Translations under genes and position numbers: made by a program
Assembly (NCBI GenBank): GCA_900465915.1
Contig: UBKJ01000015.1
Location: 1 to 64,000 of the forward strand
Length of the DNA stretch: 64,000 bases
Reading direction: 5' to 3'
From: Hyphomicrobiales bacterium
Lineage (GTDB): Bacteria; Pseudomonadota; Alphaproteobacteria; Rhizobiales; Rhizobiaceae
In this document: one piece after another, positions 38,474 through 46,097 of the stretch
Layout: each line of letters starts with the position of its first letter
How positions within the stretch are numbered: position 1 is the stretch's first letter
The notes under the pieces: generated by a model
What the model saw: only the letters and a program-made list of their open reading frames with translations
Told to the model about the DNA's origin: nothing
Databases searched by the model: none

Positions 38474-39496
38474 CTAGCGCCAGCCGAGCGCCGGCGCGAC
38501 ATGTTTCAGGATCGCCTCGATGACATGGGCGTTGTAATTGACGCCGAGCTGGTTCGGCACGGTCAGGAGCAGCGTGTCGGCTTCCGCGACGGCCTCGTCC
38601 TGCGCCAGTTCCCTGACCAGCGCCTCGGGCTCGGCGGCGTAGGAGCGGCCGAAGATCGCTCGCGTATTGTCGTCGATATAGCCGATGCTATCCTGCTCCC
38701 GGCCGCTATCGCCGAAATAGGCGCGGTCGCGGTCGTCGACCAGCGCGAAGACGCTGCGGCTCACCGAGACGCGCGGGCTGCGCGCATGGCCCGCCTCCTT
38801 CCACGCCGCGCGATAGGCGCGGATCTGCTTGGCCTGCTGGATATGGAACGGCTCGCCGGTCTCGTCGTCCTTCAATGTCGAGCTTTGCAGGTTCATGCCG
38901 AGCTTCGCCGCCCAGACGGCGGTGGCGTTGGAGCCCGCGCCCCACCAGATGCGCTCGCGCAGGCCCTCCGCATGGGGCTCCAGCCGCAGCAGGCCGGGCG
39001 GGTTGGGAAACATCGGCCGCGGATTGGGCTCGGCGAAGCCCTCGCCCTTCAGCGCCTCCAGAAACACCTCGGCGTGGCGGCGGCCCATGTCGGCGTCGCT
39101 CTCGCCTTCCTCCGGCCGATAGCCGAAATGGCGCCAGCCGTCGATCACCTGCTCGGGCGAGCCGCGGCTGATCCCGAGTTGCAGCCGGCCGCCGGCGATC
39201 AGGTCCGCCGCGCCGGCGTCCTCGGCCATGTAGAAGGGATTTTCATAGCGCATGTCGATGACGGCGGTGCCGATCTCGATCTTTTTTGTCCGCGCACCCG
39301 CCGCCGCCAGAAGCGGGAAAGGCGAGGCGAGCTGGCGGGCGAAATGATGCACGCGGAAATAGGCCCCGTCCGCGCCCAGCTCCTCCGCCGCCACGGCCAG
39401 CTCGATGGACTGGAGCAGCGCGTCGGCGGCCGAGCGCGTCTGCGAATGCGGCGAGGGCGACCAATGGCCGAAGGAAAGAAAGCCGATCTTTTTCAT
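38474..39496 (-). CDS. LLM-class flavin-dependent oxidoreductase (bacterial luciferase-like)
   Basis: 340 residues with the luciferase-like TIM barrel: MKKIGFLSFGHW, ELAVAAEELGADGAYFRVHHFA, LISRGS-like LQLGISRGSPEQVIDGWRHFGY, WWGAGSNATAVWAAKLGMN. FMNH2- or F420-type flavin monooxygenase; substrate unknown. It is divergent from gshB across a 145-bp spacer. Confidence 0.88.
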   Translation of the reverse strand: MKKIGFLSFGHWSPSPHSQTRSAADALLQSIELAVAAEELGADGAYFRVHHFARQLASPFPLLAAAGARTKKIEIGTAVIDMRYENPFYMAEDAGAADLIAGGRLQLGISRGSPEQVIDGWRHFGYRPEEGESDADMGRRHAEVFLEALKGEGFAEPNPRPMFPNPPGLLRLEPHAEGLRERIWWGAGSNATAVWAAKLGMNLQSSTLKDDETGEPFHIQQAKQIRAYRAAWKEAGHARSPRVSVSRSVFALVDDRDRAYFGDSGREQDSIGYIDDNTRAIFGRSYAAEPEALVRELAQDEAVAEADTLLLTVPNQLGVNYNAHVIEAILKHVAPALGWR

Positions 39497-39641
39497 GAAA
39501 TCCCACCTGACGATGTGCTGGCCATCATAGGGGTTGCGCCGCGCCGTTGGGAAGCCCCGCCGGGGGCGGCGGCGCAGAAAGCGCTATCTCGCCGCCGCGA
39601 TCCGTTTTAGGTTTCCGGCAGTTTCGAATCGCGAGGAAACC

Positions 39642-40580
39642 ATGGCGCTCAAAATCGCGGTCCAGATGGACCATATCGGCTCGATCAACATTGCGGGCGA
39701 CACCACCTTCGCCCTGTCGCTGGAAGCGCAGCGGCGCGGCCACGAGCTGTATCACTACACCCCCGACCGCCTGTCGATGCGCGACGGCGTCGTCTCGGCG
39801 CGGGTGGAGCGTCTGGAGGTGCGCGACGTCAAGGGCGATCATTTCAGCCTCGGCGAGCCCGTGCGTCGCGACCTGTCGGAAATGGACGTGGTGCTGCTGC
39901 GCCAGGACCCGCCCTTCGACATGAACTACATCACCACCACCCATCTCCTGGAGCGCATCCACCCCAAAACGCTGGTGGTCAACGACCCGGCCTGGGTGCG
40001 CAACAGCCCGGAAAAAATCTTCGTCACCGAGTTCCCCGACCTGATGCCGGAGACGCTCATCACCAAGGACCCGCAGGAGGTGATGGATTTCCGCCGCCAA
40101 TATGGCGACATCATCCTCAAGCCGCTCTATGGCAATGGCGGCGCGGGCGTGTTCCACCTCGCCGACGGCGACCGCAACCTGTCGTCGCTGCTGGAGATGT
40201 TCGGCCAGATGTTCCGCGAGCCCTTCATCGCCCAGCGCTATCTGAAGGACGTGCGCGCCGGCGACAAGCGCATCATCCTGATCGATGGCGAGCCGGTCGG
40301 CGCCATCAACCGCGTGCCCTCCGACACGGACGCCCGCTCCAACATGCATGTCGGCGGCCGCGCCGAGGCGACGAAGCTCACCCCGCGCGAGCGCGAGATC
40401 TGCGACCGCATCGGCCCGTCGCTGAAGGAGCGCGGTTTCATCCTCGTCGGCATCGACGTGATCGGCGACTACATGACCGAGATCAACGTGACCTCGCCCA
40501 CCGGCGTGCGCGAGATCCAGCGCTTCGACGGCACGGACGTCGCCGCCCTGTTCTGGGACGCGGTCGAGGCGAAGCGCTGA
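39642..40580 (+). CDS. gshB: Glutathione synthetase
   Basis: Joins gamma-glutamylcysteine and glycine using ATP. 312 residues: [20 protein letters not shown] at the N-terminus, [23 protein letters not shown]-grasp glycine loop [12 protein letters not shown], and metal-binding [23 protein letters not shown] 39642 follows GAGGAAACC. In Rhizobiales gshB is commonly followed by comM/yifB, as here. Confidence 0.97.
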   Translation: MALKIAVQMDHIGSINIAGDTTFALSLEAQRRGHELYHYTPDRLSMRDGVVSARVERLEVRDVKGDHFSLGEPVRRDLSEMDVVLLRQDPPFDMNYITTTHLLERIHPKTLVVNDPAWVRNSPEKIFVTEFPDLMPETLITKDPQEVMDFRRQYGDIILKPLYGNGGAGVFHLADGDRNLSSLLEMFGQMFREPFIAQRYLKDVRAGDKRIILIDGEPVGAINRVPSDTDARSNMHVGGRAEATKLTPREREICDRIGPSLKERGFILVGIDVIGDYMTEINVTSPTGVREIQRFDGTDVAALFWDAVEAKR

Positions 40581-40659
40581 GGCCGCTTTTTGAAGACCGG
40601 AGCCGTCATCGGGTGATGAACGCCGATGGCGGCTTCGTTTCGCCTGAAGGGCGCAAGCC

Positions 40660-40917
40660 ATGATCCGCGGCTTGATCTGGCTGCCGTTGACCGCGCTCCT
40701 GATGGCGGCGGATGAACCGCCATCAGGCGACCGCCATGAAGAAGCCGCCCGGCCCCATGAAACCCTTAGCGATTTCATGAAGGCCAACGGGAAGTGCGTC
40801 GATTTCGACGACGGCTGCATCATCTGCTCGCTTCGCTCCGGCGAACTGGTCTGCTCGACGCCGCGCATCGCCTGCATTCGCGGCGAACGCATCTGTACCG
40901 CGATCCGCCCCGACTGA
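40660..40917 (+). CDS. Small exported six-cysteine protein, unknown function
   Basis: 85 residues. A hydrophobic N-terminus (IRGLIWLPLTALLMAA) looks like a signal peptide with cleavage near residue 17. The mature part has six cysteines (46, 53, 56, 65, 72, 79; spacing C-x6-C-x2-C-x8-C-x6-C-x6-C) suggesting three periplasmic disulfides. ATG 40660 has AAGGG 8 nt upstream. It lies between gshB and comM. I do not recognise a named family; codon usage fits the neighbours, which supports a real gene. Confidence 0.65.
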   Translation: MIRGLIWLPLTALLMAADEPPSGDRHEEAARPHETLSDFMKANGKCVDFDDGCIICSLRSGELVCSTPRIACIRGERICTAIRPD

Positions 40918-41028
40918 TCCGCGCAAGCAATTTGTTCCCCAAACGTTCTTGCAATCCGCCGCCGTCCATGTTTAAATCTTCTGGTTGTATTTAAGAAGAT
41001 ACTCAATTGCGAGTACGGGCGGGGGCTT

Positions 41029-42561
41029 ATGGTGGCGCGGGTCGGGACGGTCGCCTTTCAGGGCATAGAAGCGGTGCCGGTTGACGTCCAGGTGATGCTC
41101 GCGCCGGGCAAGATGGGCATGGCCATCGTCGGCCTGCCGGACAAGGCGGTGGCCGAAAGCCGCGAGCGCGTGCAGGCGGCCCTGCACGCCTCCGGTCTGT
41201 CCATGCCGGCGAAGCGGGTGACGGTCAATCTCGCCCCAGCCGACCTGCCCAAGGAAGGCTCGCATTACGACCTGCCCATTGCGGTCGCGCTGATGGCGGC
41301 GATCGGGGCCATCCCGGCCGACGCCATCCAGTCCTATCTGGTGCTGGGAGAGTTGTCGCTCGACGGCTCCATCAATCCGGTGGCCGGCGTGCTGCCCGCC
41401 GCCATCGGGGCCAATCGCGAGGAAAAGGGCCTGATCTGCCCGCACGCCTGTGGGGCCGAGGCGGCCTGGGCGGGGGCCGATCTCGACATCCTCGCCCCGC
41501 GCAGTCTGATCGCGCTGGCCAATCATTTTCGCGGGACGCAGGTGCTGACCCCGCCCGAGCCGGCCATCCGCCAGCCGGCGGGTGCTGTGCTCGACCTCGC
41601 CGACATCAAGGGGCAGGAGACGGCCAAGCGCGCGCTGGAGATCGCCGCCGCCGGCGGCCACAACCTGCTGCTCGTCGGCCCGCCCGGCTCGGGCAAGTCG
41701 ATGCTGGCCGCGCGCCTGCCGTCGATCCTGCCCAAATTGTCGCCGCGCGAATTGCTCGACGTGTCGATGATCGCCTCGCTTGCGGGCGAGCTGGCCGGCG
41801 GAAAACTCTCCGACCGGCGGCCGTTCCGCGCGCCGCACCATTCCGCCTCCATGCCGGCCATGGTCGGCGGCGGCGCGCGCGCCCGGCCGGGCGAGGTGTC
41901 GCTGGCCCATAACGGCGTGCTGTTCCTCGACGAATTTCCCGAATTCTCGCCGCAGGTGCTCGATTCCCTGCGCCAGCCGCTGGAGACGGGCGAGTGCCTG
42001 ATCGCCCGCGTCAACCACCGCACCGCCTATCCGGCGCGATTCCAGCTGATCGCGGCGATGAATCCCTGCCGCTGCGGCATGGCGGGCGAGCCGGGCCATA
42101 CCTGCGCGCGCGGAGCCCGTTGCCAGACCGATTACCAGGCGCGCATTTCTGGCCCGCTTCTCGACCGCATCGATCTGCGGGTGGACATGCCCGCCGTCTC
42201 GGCGCTCGACCTCATCCATCCGTCGCGGGCCGAGCCGAGCGAAACGGTCGCCGCGCGGGTGGCGCGGGCGCGGGCGGTGCAATCGGCGCGCTATGCGGCG
42301 CTCGGCTTCGACGCGGCCATGACCAACGCCCATTGCTCGGCCCGGCTGATCGAGGAGGTGGCGCGGCCCGACGAGGGCGGGATGAAGCTTTTGCGCGAGG
42401 CCAGCGAGCGCATGCGCTTTTCCGCCCGCGCCTATCACCGCATCCTGAAGGTCGCCCGCACACTGGCCGATCTCGACGGGCTGGAGACGATCGGGCGCAT
42501 CCATCTGGCCGGCGCCATCTCCTATCGCATGGGCGCGGAGCGGCTGGCGTCAGCGGCCTGA
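41029..42561 (+). CDS. comM: YifB/ComM-family magnesium-chelatase-like AAA+ ATPase
   Basis: 510 residues. N-terminal ChlI/Lon-like domain (VDVQVMLAPGKMGMAIVGLPDKAV), AAA+ core with Walker A VGPPGSGKSMLAARLPS and Walker B GVLFLDEFPEFSP, then a cysteine cluster (CRCGMAGEPGHTC...C) likely binding zinc, and C-terminal MCM-lid-like domain. ComM is a hexameric helicase promoting branch migration when foreign DNA is integrated. ATG 41029 has a G-rich SD. Confidence 0.94.
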   Translation: MVARVGTVAFQGIEAVPVDVQVMLAPGKMGMAIVGLPDKAVAESRERVQAALHASGLSMPAKRVTVNLAPADLPKEGSHYDLPIAVALMAAIGAIPADAIQSYLVLGELSLDGSINPVAGVLPAAIGANREEKGLICPHACGAEAAWAGADLDILAPRSLIALANHFRGTQVLTPPEPAIRQPAGAVLDLADIKGQETAKRALEIAAAGGHNLLLVGPPGSGKSMLAARLPSILPKLSPRELLDVSMIASLAGELAGGKLSDRRPFRAPHHSASMPAMVGGGARARPGEVSLAHNGVLFLDEFPEFSPQVLDSLRQPLETGECLIARVNHRTAYPARFQLIAAMNPCRCGMAGEPGHTCARGARCQTDYQARISGPLLDRIDLRVDMPAVSALDLIHPSRAEPSETVAARVARARAVQSARYAALGFDAAMTNAHCSARLIEEVARPDEGGMKLLREASERMRFSARAYHRILKVARTLADLDGLETIGRIHLAGAISYRMGAERLASAA

Positions 42562-42581
42562 AAGGCCCGTCCGCAAGGCAT

Positions 42582-42614
42582 AAAAAATCCGGGGCGCGTC
42601 GCCGCGCCCCGGAT
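42582..42614 (-). terminator. Rho-independent terminator of the outer-membrane protein gene
   Basis: 12-bp perfect stem (42587-42598 with 42603-42614); on the minus strand it is followed by TTTTTT. It also faces the convergent comM end. Confidence 0.9.
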
Positions 42615-42634
42615 GTCGTCGAAGGCTTCGCCTA

Positions 42635-43336
42635 TCAGAACGAGTGCTTGTAGCCGATGGCGATGTTGAACTTGTCGGCCGACAGGCTGTCATAGGGCGA
42701 CTTGGTGGTGTCGACCTTCTTCCAGGAATAGCCGAAATTGGCGTAGACGGCGTTGAAGCTGTCGATGTTGTAGGTGACGCCGGTGGCGACCTTCGGCGTG
42801 TCCCAGGTGGCGTTGAACGCGTTGCGGTAACGCACGTTGAACACGTTCCAGGTCCACTGCTTGTTCAGCTTCCAGTCGCCGGCCAGCGAGACCAGGTAAT
42901 AGGCGACGTCGGCGTTCTTGTCCGAGCCCTTGATGATGCCGGTCGTGCCCCAGGTGTAGCCGATGCCGACCGAGGGGGTCAGCGAGAAGACGTCGGATAG
43001 CTTGACCTTATAGCCGACGGTGGCTTCGGTGTAATACTGCTCCTTGCCGCCGGTCTTGAAGGTCGGCTGGACCGAGATGCCGCCGACGAAGTTGTTTTCG
43101 AACGTGTGCGACACGCCGACCTTGAAGTAGCTGTCGGCGAGGTCGCGGGCGGAATTGGAGCCATTGTTGATGGCGAAGAATTCCGGGCTGCCTTCGATGC
43201 TCAGCGTCCAGGTCGGAGCCGGAGCGGAGACGGGCGCCACAACGGGCTCGTCCTGGATGGCGTCGGCCGCGAAGGAGGAGCCGGAAGCCGCGACGAGCGC
43301 CACGGCGGAGCCGAGAAGAAGACCATTGATCTTCAT
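42635..43336 (-). CDS. Outer-membrane beta-barrel protein
   Basis: 233 residues. Signal peptide MKINGLLLGSAVALVAASGSSFA (cleavage ~residue 23), then a proline/valine-rich linker (DEPVVAPVSAPAPT) and alternating amphipathic strands ending in KHSF, the C-terminal phenylalanine needed for BAM insertion. It resembles short rhizobial outer-membrane proteins of about eight strands rather than a trimeric porin. No function can be assigned. The preceding 274-bp spacer (43337-43610) holds its promoter and nothing else I can see. Confidence 0.85.
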   Translation of the reverse strand: MKINGLLLGSAVALVAASGSSFAADAIQDEPVVAPVSAPAPTWTLSIEGSPEFFAINNGSNSARDLADSYFKVGVSHTFENNFVGGISVQPTFKTGGKEQYYTEATVGYKVKLSDVFSLTPSVGIGYTWGTTGIIKGSDKNADVAYYLVSLAGDWKLNKQWTWNVFNVRYRNAFNATWDTPKVATGVTYNIDSFNAVYANFGYSWKKVDTTKSPYDSLSADKFNIAIGYKHSF

Positions 43337-43610
43337 TTCATGACCTTTCTAGTCATATGGATACATGTTCTGATGCCGGCGTCCGGTCCCCCCGGAACGC
43401 CAGAAACCCCGCGCCTCGCGTCGGATTGCATGCCGGCGAGACCGCCCCCGGCGTCTGGCTGCTTGGTCCAGAAATCGGAGATGCCCCGCTATAGGGGCGC
43501 TGCATGACAGTCAGACGACAGTCCCGCCCGCCGCGGCGGCTTTTGCGCGCGCGCCGAAACGGCGGCCGCCCGATGTGGCGCCGGCGCAACAGTTCTTCTT
43601 AAGGGACAGT

Positions 43611-44033
43611 TCAGAGCCCGAAGGTCACCAGTCCGCGCGCGTCGATGGCCCAGGCCGGGTTCCAGGCGATCTCCCAGGCGTGGTCGTCGGGATCGGCGAC
43701 ATAGCCGCGAAAGCCGCCATGGGGCGGCGCGTCGGCGGGGCGCAGCACGGTCCCGCCTGCGCGCGCCAGCCGCTCCATCAGCGGCGCGACCGCGTCCCGC
43801 TCCGAAACATTGTGCGCCAGCGAAAACGCGCCCGGACGCTTGAGGCCGCCGCGGTTCATGTCGGCCTCCAGCGAAGGCGTGAGGAAGGCGCCGAGCACGA
43901 AGCCGTTCATCTGGTAGAAGGCGATCTCGTCATTCTCGAAGATCGGCGTCCAGCCGAAGCCGTCGCCATAGAAACGGCGCGAGCGCGCGAGATCGGCGAC
44001 GCCGAGGGTGATAACCGAAACCTGCTGCTGCAT
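43611..44033 (-). CDS. VOC (glyoxalase/bleomycin resistance)-family protein
   Basis: 140 residues with two beta-alpha-beta-beta-beta modules: SVITLGVADLARSRRFYGDGFGW and DAVAPLMERLARAGG, ending YVADPDDHAWEIAWNP where Glu is the usual metal ligand. Cytosolic lactoylglutathione-lyase-like protein, no specific substrate. ATG 44033 follows GAGGAC. The longer open frame upstream overlaps the BTLCP gene and is not coding. Confidence 0.9.
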   Translation of the reverse strand: MQQQVSVITLGVADLARSRRFYGDGFGWTPIFENDEIAFYQMNGFVLGAFLTPSLEADMNRGGLKRPGAFSLAHNVSERDAVAPLMERLARAGGTVLRPADAPPHGGFRGYVADPDDHAWEIAWNPAWAIDARGLVTFGL

Positions 44034-44045
44034 GGCGTCCTCACA

Positions 44046-44083
44046 AGAAAAAGCCCGAAAGCCGTCGCCGGCTTCCGGGCTGT
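44046..44083 (-). terminator. Terminator of the BTLCP gene
   Basis: AGCCCG-AAAGCCG pairs with CGGCTT-CCGGGCT around TCGC (about 44052-44081); minus-strand T run TTTTTC follows. Confidence 0.85.
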
Positions 44084-44104
44084 CGAAAGAGGCCGGCGCG
44101 TGTT

Positions 44105-44728
44105 TCAGCGCACCGAGCCGACCAGAACGTTGTCCGGCGCTTCGATCGTCACCCAGCGACCGCTGTTGTTGGCGGCCTGCCGCTTCAGATAGGTGTAGTC
44201 GGTCTCGTTCCAGCGCATGACCTCGTCGGTCAGGTTGTCGAGAATATAGTCGCCGCGGTCGGTGCGCACGGTCAGCACGGCGTGGCCTTCGCCGTCCGGC
44301 TTGCGCACCACGGTCAGCAGCAGGTCGGCGACCGGAACGCCCGCCTGCATCAGCTCGCGCTGCTTCTCGAGCGCATAGTCTTCGCAGTCGCCGGCGCCGC
44401 TGTTCGGATAGGTCCAGTAGTCTTCCACGCCATACTGGTCCATGTCCGTCACCGGCTTGATGCGGGTGTTGACCGACAGGTTGGTCTCGAGGATCTTCTT
44501 CCAGCTCGCCTGCGTCAGCTTCAGCGCGCCGGTATTGGCGCTGAGGCGGCTGCATTCGGCCGGCTCGCGCTTGCAGAAATCGTAGTGGCCGATCGGCTGC
44601 GAGGTGATCTTGCCGGTCTGCATGAAGGCGCCGGAGCCGGCCTGCGCGGCCATGCCCGTGGCGAGCAGCGAAACCGCCACGGCCGCCATGGTGATGATCT
44701 TCCTGGTCGAGCGAACAACGCAAAACAT
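44105..44728 (-). CDS. Bacterial transglutaminase-like cysteine proteinase (BTLCP, DUF920 family)
   Basis: 207 residues. N-terminal signal peptide (to about residue 30, AQA-GSG). The BTLCP triad is present: Cys115 in NSGAGDCEDYALEKQREL, His149 in GEGHAVLTV, Asp164 in YILDNL. Periplasmic protease; some family members (LapG) cleave surface adhesins, but no LapD/adhesin genes are nearby and many rhizobial paralogues are unassigned. ATG 44728 is used rather than TTG 44734. Two CtrA-type boxes lie in the 266-bp divergent spacer towards the GNAT-C39 gene. Confidence 0.92.
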   Translation of the reverse strand: MFCVVRSTRKIITMAAVAVSLLATGMAAQAGSGAFMQTGKITSQPIGHYDFCKREPAECSRLSANTGALKLTQASWKKILETNLSVNTRIKPVTDMDQYGVEDYWTYPNSGAGDCEDYALEKQRELMQAGVPVADLLLTVVRKPDGEGHAVLTVRTDRGDYILDNLTDEVMRWNETDYTYLKRQAANNSGRWVTIEAPDNVLVGSVR

Positions 44729-44757
44729 ACTCAACGCCCTTAGCCGAAATCCAATTC

Positions 44758-44772
44758 TTAACGAAATGTTAA
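44758..44772. promoter_or_regulatory. CtrA-type box, BTLCP side of the divergent spacer
   Basis: TTAA at 44758-44761 and 44769-44772 with exactly 7 bp between. It sits 30 bp upstream of the BTLCP start. A third TTAA follows at 44776. Confidence 0.55.
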
Positions 44773-44825
44773 AATCTTAAACAGGGCCGGAGTCAATTCG
44801 GATCGCCACGCCGCCGCCCGACATC

Positions 44826-44840
44826 TTAATTAATGGTTAA
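44826..44840. promoter_or_regulatory. CtrA-type box upstream of the GNAT-C39/RimK cassette
   Basis: TTAA at 44826-44829 and 44837-44840 with 7 bp between; the right half reads ATGGTTAA, exact complement of the preferred TTAACCAT half-site. It lies 155 bp before the GNAT-C39 gene. Confidence 0.6.
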
Positions 44841-44994
44841 CGCGCGCAAGCCCGAAAATCCGCAGCTTTGGCGCGAAAATCCGGCCGCCGGCCCGCCGCC
44901 CCGCACATAATTTCGCCACGGTCCGGGCGCTTGTTTTCACCCCGAACGCAAGCGGCGCGCGGCCGCCGGCCCAGCCGTTTCGAGAGCCATCACA

Positions 44995-46095
44995 ATGACG
45001 GGTCCCACCACGCGAAAGGCCACGGCGGACGACATCGACGCGCTGCTCGCCATCGAGGAGCGCTGCTTCGACGCCGACCGCATCTCCCGCCGCTCCTTCC
45101 GCGTCCTGATCGCGCGTCCCACCGCCGAGACCATCGTCGCCATCGAGGCGGGCAGGGTGATCGGCTACGCCATGATCCTGTTCCGCCACGGCACGGCGCT
45201 GGCGCGGCTTTATTCCATCGCCGTCGATCCCGACGCCAAGTCGCGCGGCGTCGGCGCGCGCCTGCTGCAGGCGGCGGAGGCGGCGGCCTACGCCCATGAC
45301 CGGCCGCTGCTGCGGCTGGAGGTGCGCGAGGACAACGCCCGGGCCATCGCGCTCTACCGGCGCTGCGGCTATCGCCCCATCGGCCGCTATCTCGATTATT
45401 ACGCCGACCATTCCGACGCGCTGCGCTTCGAGAAGACCGTGCGCGGCGATTTCTCGCTGGCGACGCCTTATCCCTATTACGAGCAGACCATGGATTTCAC
45501 CTGCGGCGCCGCCTGCCTGATGATGGCGCTGGCCCGGCACGATCCCGAAACGCGGCTCGATCCGGTGCTGGAGGTGCGGCTGTGGCGCGACGCCACCACC
45601 ATCTACATGATGTCGGGGCCGGGCGGCTGCGAGCCTTTCGGCCTGGCCGTGGCCGCGCATGAGCGCGGGCTCAAAGCCTCGATCCTGGTGTCGGTAGAGG
45701 ACATGCTGTTCCTGCAATCGGTGCGCTCGGAGGAGAAGCGCAAGGTGATGCAGCTCGCCCAGACCGATTTCCGCCAGCGCGCCGAGGCCTATGCCATTCC
45801 GGTGCAATATCGCGGCTTCACGCTCTTCGACATCCTGTCGGCGCTGCGGCGCGGGGCGGCGGCGATCGTGCTGGTCAGCGGCTATCACATGTTCGGCAAG
45901 AAAGTTCCGCACTGGGTCCTTGCCCATGGCGAGGATGGACGCCATATCCTCATTCACGACCCCTGGGTCGAGGAGGAGCAGGGCGAAACCATCGCCGACG
46001 CCGCCAATGTGCCGGTGCCGTTCCATATCTTCGATCGTATCGCGCGTTTTGGAGGCGACGGATTGCGGGCCGCCGTCATTCTGGAAAAGGACTGA
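44995..46095 (+). CDS. GNAT acetyltransferase - C39-like peptidase fusion
   Basis: 366 residues, two domains. Residues ~1-150 are a RimI-like GNAT N-acetyltransferase (acetyl-CoA loop VDPDAKSRGVGARLL, then ARAIALYRRCGY). Residues ~155-366 are a C39-like cysteine peptidase (DUF3335-type): oxyanion Gln164, Cys170 in MDFTCGAACLMMAL, His306 in VPHWVLAHG and Asp322 in ILIHDPW form an intact site. No signal peptide or ABC transporter, so unlike bacteriocin C39 exporters it works in the cytosol. The RimK-type ligase starts 2 nt after its stop, so the pair is coupled. The combination is known from genome surveys of amidoligases; its substrate is not known to me. Protein or peptide tagging, trimming and acetylation are inferred. 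Confidence 0.88.
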   Translation: MTGPTTRKATADDIDALLAIEERCFDADRISRRSFRVLIARPTAETIVAIEAGRVIGYAMILFRHGTALARLYSIAVDPDAKSRGVGARLLQAAEAAAYAHDRPLLRLEVREDNARAIALYRRCGYRPIGRYLDYYADHSDALRFEKTVRGDFSLATPYPYYEQTMDFTCGAACLMMALARHDPETRLDPVLEVRLWRDATTIYMMSGPGGCEPFGLAVAAHERGLKASILVSVEDMLFLQSVRSEEKRKVMQLAQTDFRQRAEAYAIPVQYRGFTLFDILSALRRGAAAIVLVSGYHMFGKKVPHWVLAHGEDGRHILIHDPWVEEEQGETIADAANVPVPFHIFDRIARFGGDGLRAAVILEKD

Positions 46096-46097
46096 CG

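Noticed and set aside
44735..44994. Precursor peptide gene for the RimK/C39 cassette
   Set aside because: No small ORF with an SD and a double-glycine-type leader is visible in the upstream spacer or in the short gap after the RimK gene.
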